Part shown: positions 1 to 11,104 of the stretch, in pieces
How the letters are laid out: each line of letters starts with the position of its first letter
How positions within the stretch are numbered: the stretch's first letter is position 1
Origin: Hamiltosporidium magnivora
Taxonomy: Eukaryota > Microsporidia > Dubosqiidae
Reading direction: 5' to 3'
NCBI GenBank assembly: GCA_004325065.1
Contig: PITI01000047.1
Span: 1 to 28,225, forward strand
DNA: 28,225 nt
Notes under the pieces: model-generated
The model's database searches: none
What the model was told of the DNA's origin: nothing
What the model saw: the letters and a program-made list of their open reading frames with translations, nothing else
Made by a program: the position numbers and the translations under genes

Positions 1-764
1 TTTTTATTTGATAAATACGACTAGTTTATTCCTAAACCATTTCGTCTCCACATTGTAAGCAGTTATTTAATCCAGTGGATAATATCTTAGATTATCTAAA
101 ATGATATTACAAACTATTATTGTGTATAAAATCAATCATCGAGTCTTATAGGAGATTTTAAAAAAATTAATAAATTATAATCGTAAACGGTTTATATAGG
201 AATACTCAGACGTAAAAGAAGAACTAAAATTTTAAATACTATATTCAAAAAAAAGTTTATTTGCATTAAAAAGTCTTTCTGCAAATTTTAATCGTTTATA
301 TATAGTTTCTATGTCATCAAAATTTAATGAATACCTTCGATATTTTTGTAAAGCTTTCAAGAATGGTAATTTTAGTAATTAGCTTCTATAAAAATTTCTT
401 CATGTGTTAGGTGTTATGAATTGGGAGTCTAATCTTTTTTTATTGAAACAATATCTATGTTTTCCTTCCAGCTCTAATCGCAAAGAATCCATGACTTAAA
501 TCCTTTTGTATTAAATTTTTTTGTGATACACGCATCTAAAATTAGTAGTTTGAATTTAAAGGTCAGAAAATAGTATTTTTTTTGAAAAACAGACAAGCTA
601 TAGTATGGGAAATCACCTAAAAAACTATTCTGCAACTATTAGTCTGCTTATTATCTGCAAGTCGCTTATTTTAGATTTAAATCTATATAATTAAAAACTT
701 TATATAAAAATAGAATTATTTCGAATTACTCAAGTAAAAATTGCTTAAATTTTTTTATCTAATA
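1..764. other. AT-rich stretch without recognisable gene
   Basis: Homopolymer-rich A/T sequence with stops throughout all frames. I see no motif, repeat or frame here that I can support. Sequence just below 765 may be the decayed continuation of the transposase-like fragment that follows on the minus strand. Confidence 0.6.
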
Positions 765-950
765 TCAATCAACTAGGTCCCATATATAAAATATTGGCTT
801 AAATTTTTTTATAGAATCGGCAGGTATTTTTTTGATTTTTATAGATTTCTTTACTCTTTTACAAAGGGTTCCTGTAGCTTTAATATATTATTTAATCAAT
901 AGAGTAGCCGTGTGAAGCATTCTGCCTTTTTGGCACTCGAATTGGACATT
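765..950 (-). pseudogene. Possible piggyBac-like transposase fragment
   Basis: A minus-strand frame of 62 codons with a single internal stop, and no ATG at its upstream edge. It reads NVQFECQKGRMLHTATLLIK, then a stop, then YIKATGTLCKRVKKSIKIKK, and ends near FYIWDLVD. In piggyBac-type (DDE_Tnp_1_7) transposases a segment of the form T..L...L....YATGTxRxNRK is followed by a lysine-rich stretch and a W-D strand. The TGTL, the basic run and the IWD occur here in that order and at plausible spacing. Flanking minus-strand sequence continues in other frames, as expected for an old frameshifted copy. No catalytic aspartates can be named, so this is a resemblance judged by eye. A chance frame or another transposase family is quite possible. 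Confidence 0.3.
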
Positions 951-2080
951 TTAATGAATTTTTTGTTGTTAAATTTATTACTAAATTTATTGATTGCAGA
1001 CATTTCCCTTTGTTTTCTGCATGCTAGAATAAATATATTTTGCTCCAGAGATATATTTCTCAGGTATAATTTCTCTCTTAAGTATCATTGAGAATAGTTA
1101 ACGTGTTTTTATTCAACCCGTTTTTTTTAAATTTAAATACAATCTTATATATGTTTATAGTAATTCTCCGTGATATATCGATTTACTTGGCTATAATTTA
1201 TGTATTTTTATTATTTACGACTATTTTATTCTTTTAAGTGCAATTATTAAATTTGAATAAAAACTTTTTTCATTTTTGGGATGCTGTTCCTCTTGCCGAA
1301 ATTTTTCTAATTATTTTATGACAATCTCAAAACTTTAAGAGTATCCATTAAGACCTCCTAGTCTAGTGAATCTTTTCAAGTTTTCCTGACGTTTCTATCT
1401 TCCGTTTGAACATCATGAACAAACAAAAGATCTATTTATCATTAAATTATGCTTATGATATCATCTTGATGAAATATATCCGTAAAAATAGCTAAAGTAC
1501 TGTCTATGAATAAAATAGAAGCGGTACATAACATATATTGCATCAAAAACTTCTTATTTTAAAATTTGGTTGCTTTTTTGATATTTTATACAAGCTATTT
1601 TTACGTACAATATAAATCACGTCTACATGTTTTCTATAGTCATTCTATTATTTCTAAGGAGTTTTAAATACCAAAGTTCTTGAAAAAAGCTGTTTATTTG
1701 TATCGCACTTATTTATGGTCGTGTATTTTTGTTATATCAAACTTCATATATTTGCAAAAAAAAATTAACAAAATATTTTGAAGCGAATATGTTTTTTTCG
1801 CAAATTAAAGTACATTAAATCGGAAATATGAAAAAAAAATTATTATATGTGAACTAGTTTCCGCTTGTAAGGTAATAGTTGGGTATTTCACATTAAATTG
1901 TGCTCATAAATCCCATATTTAGACAATTATGAAGATTAAAGATTAAATGCCTTGGAATATATTTTATTTCTTTAAAAATTAACTTTTATGGTATGCTATG
2001 ATATATCGATTTTATTTGGTTTTTTTTAATCATGAATTTCAGGATCATAGTATTGAATTTGAGTTTAAATTATTGATGAA
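951..2080. other. AT-rich intergenic or decayed sequence
   Basis: Mostly T-rich sequence with short runs only. A minus-strand reading near 1300-1420 (FMMFKRKIETSGKLEKIH) looks protein-like but is too short to call. Nothing else is supported. Confidence 0.5.
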
Positions 2081-2233
2081 ATGCGACCTACGGGTGTGAA
2101 GAGCATATTCGAGATTGATTCATATCATCGCAAAGAATATCAGAGAAAAAAAATTAAGACATATCAAGCAGATGGTTTATTTTATATTGCTATAATTCCC
2201 AGAGGGTATCTCAGTCTATGCATGCGTAAATAA
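2081..2233 (+). CDS. Small ORF or gene fragment, unknown
   Basis: An ATG-started frame of 50 codons, beginning MRPTGVKSIFEIDSYHRKEY and ending RGYLSLCMRK. It is visibly richer in G+C than its surroundings and has a mixed, protein-like composition: basic middle, then a short hydrophobic stretch LFYIAIIPRGYL. An in-frame TAA lies four codons upstream of the ATG, so the frame does not extend. I do not recognise it. The raised GC suggests an exon-like remnant of a mobile or host gene, not background sequence. The length is too small to exclude chance, and no upstream control element can be identified. Confidence 0.25.
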   Translation: MRPTGVKSIFEIDSYHRKEYQRKKIKTYQADGLFYIAIIPRGYLSLCMRK

Positions 2234-3060
2234 ATAAAATAAACTTCCTGATCACAGTTTTCTTGTTATTTAAACCAAGCTTGAATGTAATCAAGTAAAA
2301 GAATTTTTTTTTAAGCCAGTACCTTTTCTTTACCCTTTTATTTTAACTATTTCAACTTGCTAGAAAAGGCTAAAAATTTCTAATGTTTTTTTGTATTATA
2401 ATACTCAATGTTGTCTATTGGTCCTATCTAATTTAAGTCACAGCTAAAAATCCTTTCTTTTTGATAAATGATAATGTTTTTGCGCACTTTCAGTTATTTT
2501 TATGCAAGGTTGGTATATAAAGGATTCATTCTTATTAATACTCATTTCGAAAAATATTTTTAATATTATAAACCTGTTAGTGTGTCAGTTATCATTAGTG
2601 GTTTACTCCGAACACATGACTTTACAAAATTTTAAAAAAAATATTTAAGATTCTTAGAATATATTATAAAAAACTTTAAATGTACTCGATCTTTAAAATT
2701 TACCAAGAAGTTTTTCCTGTCATCATTGTATATCTTGTTATAAAATATCGTTCGAAAATAAATTCTGCTAAATTATTATTTATCAAATATCAGTTGAATA
2801 TAAAGATCTTGTGAGAGTTTCAAATTTTTTATTAATAATAGTAATTATTCTTTTAACATATAAGGATGTTTTTGTTAAAAACCTCATAGGCAATAACGAT
2901 ATATTCAATTTCTGAATAATTGAAATATAGGATTTTTTTGTTTATTTAGCGTCAATTATTCTTTATAGAAGATATTTTGTAATTCATTTTAAATTCAACT
3001 TTACAATCAAAAGGTATATTATTTTTGTTGGTTTGATTTAAATTTCACATACGCCTGGTT
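2234..3060. other. AT-rich stretch, nothing identified
   Basis: Low-complexity A/T sequence with no frame longer than about 40 codons that I would defend, and no repeat match elsewhere in the window that I noticed. Confidence 0.6.
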
Positions 3061-3067
3061 ATTTAAA

Positions 3068-3172
3068 ACGCTTTCGCGTGGTTAAGCGGGTTTTTACTGC
3101 CCGTATGCCTCATGTCAAAGCTGCTTGTAGATATTGGACAAATTTAACATTGTATATATTATCAATGTCCAA
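3068..3172. other. Cluster of GC-rich hairpins
   Basis: Three inverted repeats lie close together in a patch of raised GC. ACGC (3068-3071) pairs with GCGT (3076-3079) across TTTC. CGGG (3087-3090) pairs with CCCG (3100-3103). TTGG plus ACATTG (3134-3137 and 3047+100 i.e. 3147-3152) pairs with CAATGT plus CCAA (3163-3172), with an internal bulge. This could be a remnant of a structured RNA or of an element end. The strand is unknown, and no known RNA family is recognised. Confidence 0.35.
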
Positions 3173-3276
3173 AATAATTCTCGGCTTTCACCCAATAAGC
3201 CACCGTTTTTCTAAAATTTTTATATCCCGTTCTATTTCAGATATTTTCATCTAAAAACATACGGATATTTGAAAAT

Positions 3277-3305
3277 ATGTTTATATTATGTTTATATTAT
3301 GTTTA
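3277..3305. repeat. Short tandem repeat, 11-bp unit
   Basis: The unit ATGTTTATATT occurs twice in a row, followed by a partial third copy (ATGTTTA). This is an ordinary microsatellite-like array in AT-rich DNA. Confidence 0.85.
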
Positions 3306-3512
3306 AATATAATAACGACCAATCTAAAACATGCTTATACATATTTGCAGGCATTTTTCTCTCCAAAAACATTTCAGTTTGACATGTCTAAAATAAACGC
3401 ATTTATGTTTTTCTAGCAGTCATTATTAGAAAAAGATAAATTTAAAAATTACACAAAAAACCTCAACAAAATAAACTATAAATACGCTTTATTACCTTTT
3501 TATAAGCCAAGA

Positions 3513-3561
3513 GTAGCCAGTGTTGCAGCCTTCGGGCTACAAAGACTTCTATAAAAAGTCT
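3513..3561. other. UUCG-type hairpin plus neighbouring stem
   Basis: AGCC-TTCG-GGCT at 3527-3538 is a stem closed by a cUUCGg-type tetraloop. It extends by TTG/CAA across one C-A mismatch (3523-3542). A competing perfect pairing joins GTAGCC (3513-3518) to GGCTAC (3535-3540). A second small hairpin follows at once: AGACT (3543-3547) with AGTCT (3557-3561). The GC of these arms stands out from the flanks. There is no assigned function; a structured RNA or element terminus is possible. Confidence 0.4.
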
Positions 3562-4404
3562 CTAGAACCATGAACTCAATGGATTTTATACCGCTTTAAC
3601 GAAAGGTATTGCTCATTCTTTATCAAAAAAATTTTTGGATTTGATGTAAAAATTCATACACATATTCCAAAATGTATCTTAAAAATATTTTTTGAAGAAA
3701 ATATTCAGATTACTTACTAAAATTACATAAAATTCTTCTGGTTACACATTTCAATAACGGCCAGAAATTTACTCGTTTTTTTATCTCTACTTCGATGCTA
3801 TCTAAATGTGTGAAAAAAAATTTTAAAATGAAATACACATAAATTATTTAAGTTTTAAATTAACAGATAAGTATTAGAGGTCATTTTCGATCATTTCAAT
3901 TCACAAATTTAACTATACTTTCAAAAAAATCATTATTTCATGTCTCACTACATCACTCTCATTAATAATGAAACATGTCACATATTTTTTGTTAATTCAA
4001 CTTCGATTTTTAGGATAAATATTTAAAAATATGATCGGAGCTTAAAAAAATGTTGAAACCTAATTTTTTTTCTTTCTATTACAAATTCAGGATGAAAAGT
4101 ATCTATACATTTTAGTTTTTCATAGAAAATATTAATATATTTTTACTTAATTCATATTATTGGAGAAAAGAATATCCACAATAAACTATATGCTTAGCAA
4201 TGGGTATGTGAAATAAGTTTAAGATCATTGTTTTTACTTAGTAAAAATAAAACTACATTATATTTTTGTTTGTTCTATAAGAAAGTGTATGAAGAGAAGG
4301 GGGCCTACATAATGACGGAACTTTTTCTATATAACAATTTTGTATTTTTTTTGTAAGTAGATGCAGACAGCAGCAAAACCTTTAATTAATTGCCATCTAA
4401 ATGA
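3562..4404. other. AT-rich stretch, nothing identified
   Basis: Sequence is A/T rich until about 4290, where GC rises towards the decayed frame that follows. No motif or repeat is supported. Confidence 0.5.
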
Positions 4405-4728
4405 ATAGAACCCCAACCTTGGTCCCTTAAGTTAGAAGGCATAGCCCTGAATCATAAAAATATGGGTGTTTAAAGCCAGGAAAGCTATGTAGAGGTTATG
4501 GGTGTTGTAATGGCGATCATTATCTATTTAGCCCCCCGTATGTTGCCAAAGTATTTTTGGCTAATAATTTATTGGGTTGAGGAAGTGTAGAGTAAGTGTG
4601 AATGCTACATAGTCTTGAAAGAACCCAGAGTTGGTTTAAAACTACGATCACAGTTCATACGACGGTAATTCACGAACTATAGACAACTGTATCTGCCATT
4701 AATCAGGTTTTACCCATTTTTTAAATGA
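4405..4728 (+). pseudogene. Decayed open frame in a GC-raised patch, unknown
   Basis: A single plus-strand frame runs 107 codons with three stops (after NHKNMGV, after IIYWVEEV and after LRSQFIRR), without needing a frameshift. The local GC is clearly higher than in the flanks. The middle is hydrophobic (VMGVVMAIIIYLAPRMLPKY) and could be a membrane segment; the last third is basic (EPRVGLKLRSQFIRR). I recognise no family. Background AT-rich sequence breaks frames about every ten to fifteen codons, so a run this clean suggests an old coding relic, perhaps from a mobile element. No initiating ATG can be chosen. Confidence 0.35.
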
Positions 4729-6413
4729 AATATCTTGGAATATAGATATTGTAGGTAGTTGTGACAAAGTATGAGGGCGCTTTATTTATGTTAAACCTAA
4801 ATCTGCATAAATTTCCTAAAGACAATATAAAATTTGCCACTGTTTTCAAACGATATAATACTTTGAGCGATGAAAAGATACATTTAAATTTGAATTCGCC
4901 GTTTTTTTATTCGCATTCTTGTTACATCGGATATTAAAATTTCTTTTGGAATTGGTTTGTAAATATTAATTAAGCATTCCAAAATAAAGTGTAATATCCG
5001 AATTTAACAAAAAAAAGCTTGTAATTTAAATTGCATGTTGTTCTTTGAACTCTCATCTTTGTCTACTATATCAAACATACTCGCCTGTTTACTTACAATT
5101 TTATTTTGATTTTATAGAGTATGTGGGCTGGGTAATTTCATATTCTCCATTCAGAATATGCGTTTGAGTATTTCGAGCACGTGGCTGATCCCCATATTTT
5201 TTCTCATTAGAAAATATCGTGGTACGCCATTAAAGATTTTTATGAATTATCCCATTGAGATGAAGTATAACCTAATTTTTTTTCTAAGATCATCTAAAAC
5301 GCTTATATTTTGAGATAATAATGAATGTAGAATTTTTTTTAAATACTATATATTTAAATGTTGTTATTGAAACCTTAAAAGTCTTCCCAGATTACATTGT
5401 AATAGCATGTTAACATATTAACCAGAAATTGTCTTAAAATCTTTGAATATATATTATCTTGATTCTTGAGATTTTATATCAAAAAGATGATTTTTAAAGT
5501 TTAAAAAGGCATTCTGTGTTTTTATATAAATACAAATAAAATAAACAAATCTAGTTTGTTGTCTTGGTTTGTTTAAGAGTGATATAATTTCTACCGAGTT
5601 TTGCCTGTTAACTGATTTATCTATTTTTCAAATTTGAGGAATATTAGAGAAAATTGTTTACTACACTTCGACAAAAATCCCGTGCTCATTCATAATTTAC
5701 TATTTACTGGGTATAGGGTTTTGAAAATATATATCCTTCATCATTTTGGATTTCCATTCCTGGTACTAGCCTGTTTATGTTTGTTTTATTTGGCTTAGGC
5801 TTGGCTTTCTTACTTTAACATTTTCATTTATTAATTCATGCAGCTAAATTATTGCGGATGTGTAAGTAAATGTATTTCTGAATATATCGATGGTTTTTAT
5901 TCTGAATATTCTGGTGTCTTTTACCTATTAATATTTGTGAAACTTAAGGCGTGAGTGGCGATTTATGTAATTATAGTCTCGAATCAAATGACCTTTGTTG
6001 CATTCTTTGATTTTTATTTTGTCGAATATATATAACCATGTATTTTCTAGATGGTTTATATCTTTTTAAATTATTTGCTGAATGTTGCAAGGTATGCGAT
6101 TTAATTATAGTTGTATCGTATTAAGGCGTTAGAAATTATTTTTAAGAGGATTTTACCCATTTCTTTAAGAGACAATAATTAAAAAAATCCTGATTTATAA
6201 GAAGAAAAAAATAAAGAAAGGATATTTTCTAGATGCTAACAATATAAACCAGCCGAATTTATGAAATATATTATCTGCATGATGATATCGGATCGATTTT
6301 TCTATATTTCCAGAATATAAAAATTAATTTACTTAAATGAATTTGAAGATATTCAACAAAAATAAAAATTTCCCAATAACCACGAGATCTTCTATGGTCA
6401 GATTAACGTGTAA
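4729..6413. other. AT-rich, T-skewed stretch with weak relics
   Basis: Mostly without usable frames. Around 5040-5240 the minus strand reads FNGVPRYFLMRKNMGISHVL and then further protein-like pieces with two stops over about 62 codons. The skew (T on the given strand) agrees with minus-strand coding, but I cannot assign it. Confidence 0.4.
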
Positions 6414-6686
6414 AAATACAAAAAAAGTGAATACTGGTCGCCAAAAGACTATATTATATGCTCTTGTTATGAAACACTAAGGACAAAAACGTGACTAAAA
6501 GACATAGCCTCAATTCAACTTTCAGTTTCTAATTATCGATCTATATGCAATGAATACACATATCAAACATTTAAATGGCCAAACGTGGGTATTATACAAG
6601 CTTCAAAAAAATGGGTACCTTGGAAGAGATAAAAACCAAATTTACGGGGTTTAAGAACAAAATGCATACGAACATGCAATGATTAA
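6414..6686 (+). pseudogene. Decayed open frame, unknown
   Basis: One plus-strand frame of about 90 codons with only two internal stops. It contains KSEYWSPKDYIICSCYETLR, then SVSNYRSICNEYTYQTFKWP, and ends with a basic, cysteine-containing tail (LRGLRTKCIRTCND). Several Trp, Cys and Tyr residues give it a protein-like composition unusual for random AT-rich sequence. There is no plausible start codon, and the family is not recognised. It lies about 20 bp from a frame on the opposite strand (6706-6960), so two different relics, or one relic and a shadow, may meet here. Confidence 0.3.
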
Positions 6687-6705
6687 AAACGGTTTTAGAT
6701 AAATA

Positions 6706-6960
6706 TTAGATCTTTTGATCAAAGTACCATGTCTTATGTTTTTCTATTGGTCTGGCCGCTCTTATTTGTTTATATAGATAACCGGTCTCTAAAAACTCTA
6801 TAAGTATACCCTCAGATACATACCTCTTAATCATAACATCTAAATGTAATAACAATATATTTATTGTGCTAAGCAATTGCCTAAAATTGATCGCTGAAAC
6901 GAATTTAACTTTGAACTTTCCAGGTCCAGCTGAGTTCAAACTTGTTCTACACTGGCCGAA
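6706..6960 (-). pseudogene. Open frame without start codon, unknown
   Basis: A minus-strand frame of 84 codons uninterrupted by stops, with no ATG in its first forty codons. It begins FGQCRTSLNSAGPGKFKVKF, has a hydrophobic middle (LLSTINILLLHLDVMI) and ends RPIEKHKTWYFDQKI. A start by TTG would be needed to call a gene, which is unlikely in a eukaryote. I therefore treat it as a fragment whose upstream part was lost. The mix of charged and aromatic residues favours real coding ancestry, but no family is recognised. Confidence 0.3.
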
Positions 6961-7016
6961 CTAAAAAGACTTCCAAGTAAGGCATATCTTTTTGGCTACC
7001 CCTGCTTATTACTTAG

Positions 7017-7388
7017 GTGTTTAAATATCAACTAAACAATACAACCCTTAATTTTTTTTCCCGGTTTTTTAAAAGTTATATTTTCTTGTACTTCCCAAGC
7101 GCCAAATCTTCTAAACTGAGTAAGAAAGACCAGGGTTTCATTCCTCATCATATAAATTACTTACCGGTTAGCCTAAGTTTGCGATCTAGTTACAGTATAA
7201 ACCATAAACTAGGTTTTAAAAAAGTTTGTCTTTTTTATAGACCTTTTCTTTTATATAGACATCACCGTACAAAACCTGGATATTATTGTGTTTTCTGCTC
7301 AAGAGAGGTTAAAACAACGATTACTACCGATTCCATCGACCCCTTACCAAGCAGAAAGTTTTTAGGTGATTTCTTCTCTCATGTATGA
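7017..7388 (+). pseudogene. Long start-less open frame, unknown
   Basis: 123 codons without a stop, preceded directly by TAG and beginning with GTG. It contains no early ATG. Local GC is above the flanks. The reading includes a lysine/serine-rich part, a segment HHRTKPGYYCVFCSREVK and a C-terminal DSIDPLPSRKFLGDFFSHV. The opposite strand also reads as protein-like (SPKNFLLGKGSMESVVIVVL), but with five or more stops. I therefore cannot decide which strand was coding. A run of this length is unlikely by chance in such AT-rich DNA, so it probably reflects an old exon-like or transposon-derived block. The single CxxC pair is not enough to claim a zinc finger. Confidence 0.35.
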
Positions 7389-8890
7389 ATAAAAAAATTA
7401 AATTAGTATTTTTGTAAGACCTGGTTTTTAAAAGTATATTTTAATTGTTTTATTATTAAAAATTTAACCTCCCATTATTTTTTATGAAATGTTAACTCTC
7501 ATACTAACTGAGACTTGTTTGGATGTTTTTGCATTCTAAAAATAATTAAGTGGCGAAATATATCTGTATTGCGAATTTAAACATTATACATCATAACTAG
7601 CGTTTTTTACACGATACCTTATATTCGCGATTATTTTTTGATGAAATATATTTTGTTGTTCAATAACCAAGGTGTTACTACAACATATAATCTATCGACT
7701 TGGAATGTGCAGCATGGTCTGCCTTTCTTGTTGAGCCTATTTTGATTTCATCAAGACATAGATTTATGTTAAGTCCTCTTGTTTTTAGTCAATTATATTT
7801 TTACTGGTTTTATTCAGGGATTAATTTTCAAAATTTTTTTATTGACTATTTGCCGAATTCAGTAATATATTTTATAAATCGAAATAAAATAATTTATTAA
7901 AATATATAAATACTCCAGAAAAGCAATATAGGAATATATGCATTTCTAGATAAACTTTCATACTAAAAATATTTTTCATTTAATACTTTGAAATCGTTGA
8001 TAGTCCGGAATGATGAAGAAATATATTTATAAATATTTCTAAATTTTTATAAGACTGGAATAAAAATTGTATTTTTCAAGCAAAATATATTTTATTCTAT
8101 TCATAAATATTTAATTCTATTTTTAAAACCAAATTTATTGAATTTCTATACTTTAGGCATATAATAACGTATTTTCTAATTTAAAAAAAAATCTTATAAA
8201 ATTTTTTACAGACATATCTAAAACATAAAGTTGATTGGACGGATTTAGCTTTATTGAATTCAATGACAAATATTTACCATATGTTTTTTCTATAGTTTAG
8301 TAGGGATATCACAAAGGCTTAAAATGAGGCTTTTAAAATATTATCTTACCTGATTGCTAAGATTACTATTCTATGATTCTGTTAGAAAAAATATTACAGA
8401 TGGAAGTCTATATATTTTAATATAAAATAAAATGAAGTATTCTGATCCGAATATATGTTAATTCGAGACTAGAATGAGAAGAGTAACATTTCTTTTGAAA
8501 TTGCTGACGATAGTTTTTATCGCAAAAAATTTATTGAGAATTTGATATAAAATCGATGAAAAAACAAAATCAATTCAACAGCGAAATCTTGAATAACATG
8601 ATTAGGCTAAGTAAACACAATTTGATTTAAAAAATAAAATTGAAAGTTTCTTTTAATATTAAAAAGCTTGATGTGTAAAATATTTTTCCTTCTGACTAAA
8701 TGATTTTAAAAATAAATTTAAATTCCATCGAAATATATTAGATTCTTTGTATGTTGGTATATGAATTATTAAATGAACAATACTTACAGGGAGATCTTAT
8801 TTCGTAAATGAAAGAATACCTCTAATCCATATAGCTCAAGAATATATGTATATTAATTATTTATGTATTTATAAATATAATTCATCAGAA
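7389..8890. other. AT-rich stretch, nothing identified
   Basis: The only longer frame, around 7700-7900 (+), lacks an ATG and is rich in F, Y and I, as expected of random T-rich sequence. No repeat or motif is supported. Confidence 0.5.
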
Positions 8891-10193
8891 TAAAAAACAC
8901 ATATCGGAGCAATGCCGAATACCAATACCAGGCCTCAAAATAAAAATAAAAACAGGCCCAAACCATCTAGATTATTGATTAAATCTATTACTTAGAAATA
9001 AAGACATATTTTTTAAAAATTTCTATAATTTTCTTTGAAGAATGTAAATGCAGAATTTTTCCTTTAAAAATCTTATACTACTGGATATATAATCTATTTG
9101 GCTTTTTAAATCTAAAAATCAGGTATAATGTTAGATTCGAAGCGTATTCGGCTCATTATAAATTGAAAGAAAAAAAATTTAGGATATGAAATGAATTTTA
9201 TACCAATTTTAAAACTCAAATTTTATTGTGACAAAAGTTTCTTAGTAGATTATTCTATATACAAGAAACGCTAAGTTAAAGTTGGTTAATTTTGCTTTTT
9301 TTCCGTTTATATATTTCTTTAAAAAAACAAGTACAAAAAACAAAAATAATGATTCATACTCAAATAATAAATTTATATGTATGAAGAAAACTTTTATTTA
9401 AAAAATTTAAGAAACGAAATACCTTTTGGCCTAGTTCTTTTTATGCTTTTTTCTTAAGATCTCTTTCTTCGTTCATTCCGTTGCCTTATTTGTAGTAAAT
9501 GTTTCTTTTATCTTATGGGTTGATTCTTCATTTTACGTTCTTCCTAGGCAATTAGGGATTCTAAAGCTAGCAGTTTTGCTTAATATTACTAGTGCAGCGT
9601 AAACAAAGGAAAATAGGTATAATCATGAACTTTTTTATGATTTAGTGATTTTTTCATGTTGTTTCTAGTTCTAGCTGCTTCTTCGCCATATAATATTGGA
9701 AAAAGCTATAATTTTATCAACACCAGTGACTTTTTTTATTTGTGCTAATTTGATTAGATATATGAATATGCTTTTCTATTATTATTGTGTCTCGGATTTA
9801 AAGAATATGTTCCATAGCGTTACGTTAAAATACGATTTTTGTAATAACCGAGGTGTATATAAATTACATAATGTTTAAGCTAGTCTAATCCGTAAAAAAT
9901 TATTATTTTCTCATTTTTTTCTAATAATTTGAAACAAATCTTCTAATATAACACTGAGCCGATGTGCGCTTTATTATTTAATTTGTTTCTAAATGTATCA
10001 GTTTATTTGCGAAATTGTATAGTATTTTCATTTTAGCATTCCTATTTTATAAGACTCTAGATTCCGATTCATTTCTAGTATTTTCTTAATCAGATTCATA
10101 TTTGTTTTAGAGAAGTAGAATTAAGTCGAACAACTTTGCTGGGTTGCTTAGGTAAAATTTTTAATGTATTTTCTACAATCATAATCTTAATGA
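8891..10193. other. AT-rich stretch with two weak relics
   Basis: At 8914-9000 (+) an ATG opens a 28-codon basic peptide MPNTNTRPQNKNKNRPKPS..., which may be linker-like coding debris. At 9410-9600 the minus strand reads FRIPNCLGRT and then lysine-rich pieces with several stops. The 60-codon frame at 9696-9878 (+) looks random. None of these is assignable. Confidence 0.35.
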
Positions 10194-10424
10194 CTCTATC
10201 GTGTTTCCGATATTTCTATATATTGGCCTCTTGCTTCTGCATCTCAGAATGAATTTATATCCTGGATGAAAAAAATGCTTGAACATTTCACTGAATTTCG
10301 CCTTCGTCTAAACTCTCGGTTGGGATCACTACTACTTATAAAATTATTGCTTAACCATTGTATAACTTCGAATTTAAATTTATATGTAGTATTTCACAAT
10401 AAAATTCGCGTTAGAGCTTTCTAA
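10194..10424 (+). pseudogene. Open frame fragment, unknown
   Basis: 76 codons free of stops on the plus strand. The first ATG is at codon 30 or so, giving at most 52 residues (MKKMLEHFTEFRLRLNSRLG...). The reading before it (YWPLASASQNEFISW) is also protein-like, so the true start, if any, was upstream. The surrounding DNA is T-rich on this strand, which elsewhere in the window goes with minus-strand relics. The minus strand here gives KFSEMFKHFFHPGYKFILRC with stops on either side. I cannot decide the strand or the family. Confidence 0.25.
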
Positions 10425-10657
10425 AATTCTTCATTGGGAACCTCCTTTTCTTTTATATTATTTACTTATGTAGTAGCTAGTTAAAAATTTTTAGATGGTT
10501 TAATTAAAATTTGTCAAAGATATTGGTTTTGAGTATTAATATATATTTATGTAAGAGAGCGTAAATATTTAGAAAATAACAAATTTCTTATAGGAACTTA
10601 CAACACACTATAGTTTAAATTTAATAAAAGAAAAAAGAATTAATAATGCAAAAACTT

Positions 10658-11104
10658 TTATTCGAAATAAGACACCAATGCTTTCAGATAATAATTTGAA
10701 TCCAAATCTATCTGAAAATACAAAAACTTAGTATAAAAATTGTATAAAATCTCTTTTGCCTCTTTTAACAAAGGAAATATTTTTTGATATGTAATATTTC
10801 CGAGTTTAATTGCCTTTCGTTCAAAAATTATTGTATCTCGGACTATTTTTAAAAACACAGGTATTATTTCGTTTAGAGTACTGAATAGAAAAATATTGGT
10901 CTTTTTTAACATCGCTTCATTTAAATATATATTATCCTCGTCCAACATTCTTTCGTTTTGTTCAAATTTTTTATTTTTGTAAGTTCTTCTGTCGTTCATA
11001 GATTCTTTTTGCGGTTTTATATTTACATTATGATCATTTTTTTTTATATCTGCAGATCCTGATAATGATATTCGAATCAAATATCTAGATAAAAAACAAT
11101 TTAT
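10658..11104 (-). CDS. Member of a small unidentified protein family
   Basis: A minus-strand frame of 148 codons open from the preceding stop. The first ATG (10997-10999) would give 113 residues, starting MNDRRTYKNKKFEQNERM. Upstream in-frame codons (IRISLSGSADIKKNDHN) look coding too, so the original start may lie further out. The protein is lysine- and asparagine-rich at the N-terminus and then probably alpha-helical (PVFLKIVRDTIIFERKAIKL, PLLKEAKEILYNFYTKFLYF). There is no signal peptide or known motif. A clearly related but broken copy lies on the same strand at 16946-17212. The two share FLKIVR, KK-N-I-[FY]-LF and the alternating hydrophobic pattern of the last sixty residues. That sharing is the best evidence that this frame was a real gene. 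The function is unknown; a host paralogue family or a mobile-element protein are both possible. Confidence 0.5.
   Translation of the reverse strand: MNCFLSRYLIRISLSGSADIKKNDHNVNIKPQKESMNDRRTYKNKKFEQNERMLDEDNIYLNEAMLKKTNIFLFSTLNEIIPVFLKIVRDTIIFERKAIKLGNITYQKIFPLLKEAKEILYNFYTKFLYFQIDLDSNYYLKALVSYFE

Noticed and set aside
3068..3110. tRNA-like look: TGGTTAAGCGGG resembles a box A and CGGGT..GCCCG an anticodon stem
   Set aside because: The D-stem does not pair, no box B (GGTTCGANTCC-like) follows at the right distance, there is no acceptor stem, and the loop would read a stop codon.
4400..4480. Further copy of the LINE-like 5' repeat, suggested by CCCCAACC and AGCCCTGA
   Set aside because: The words do not align in order or spacing with the three real copies.
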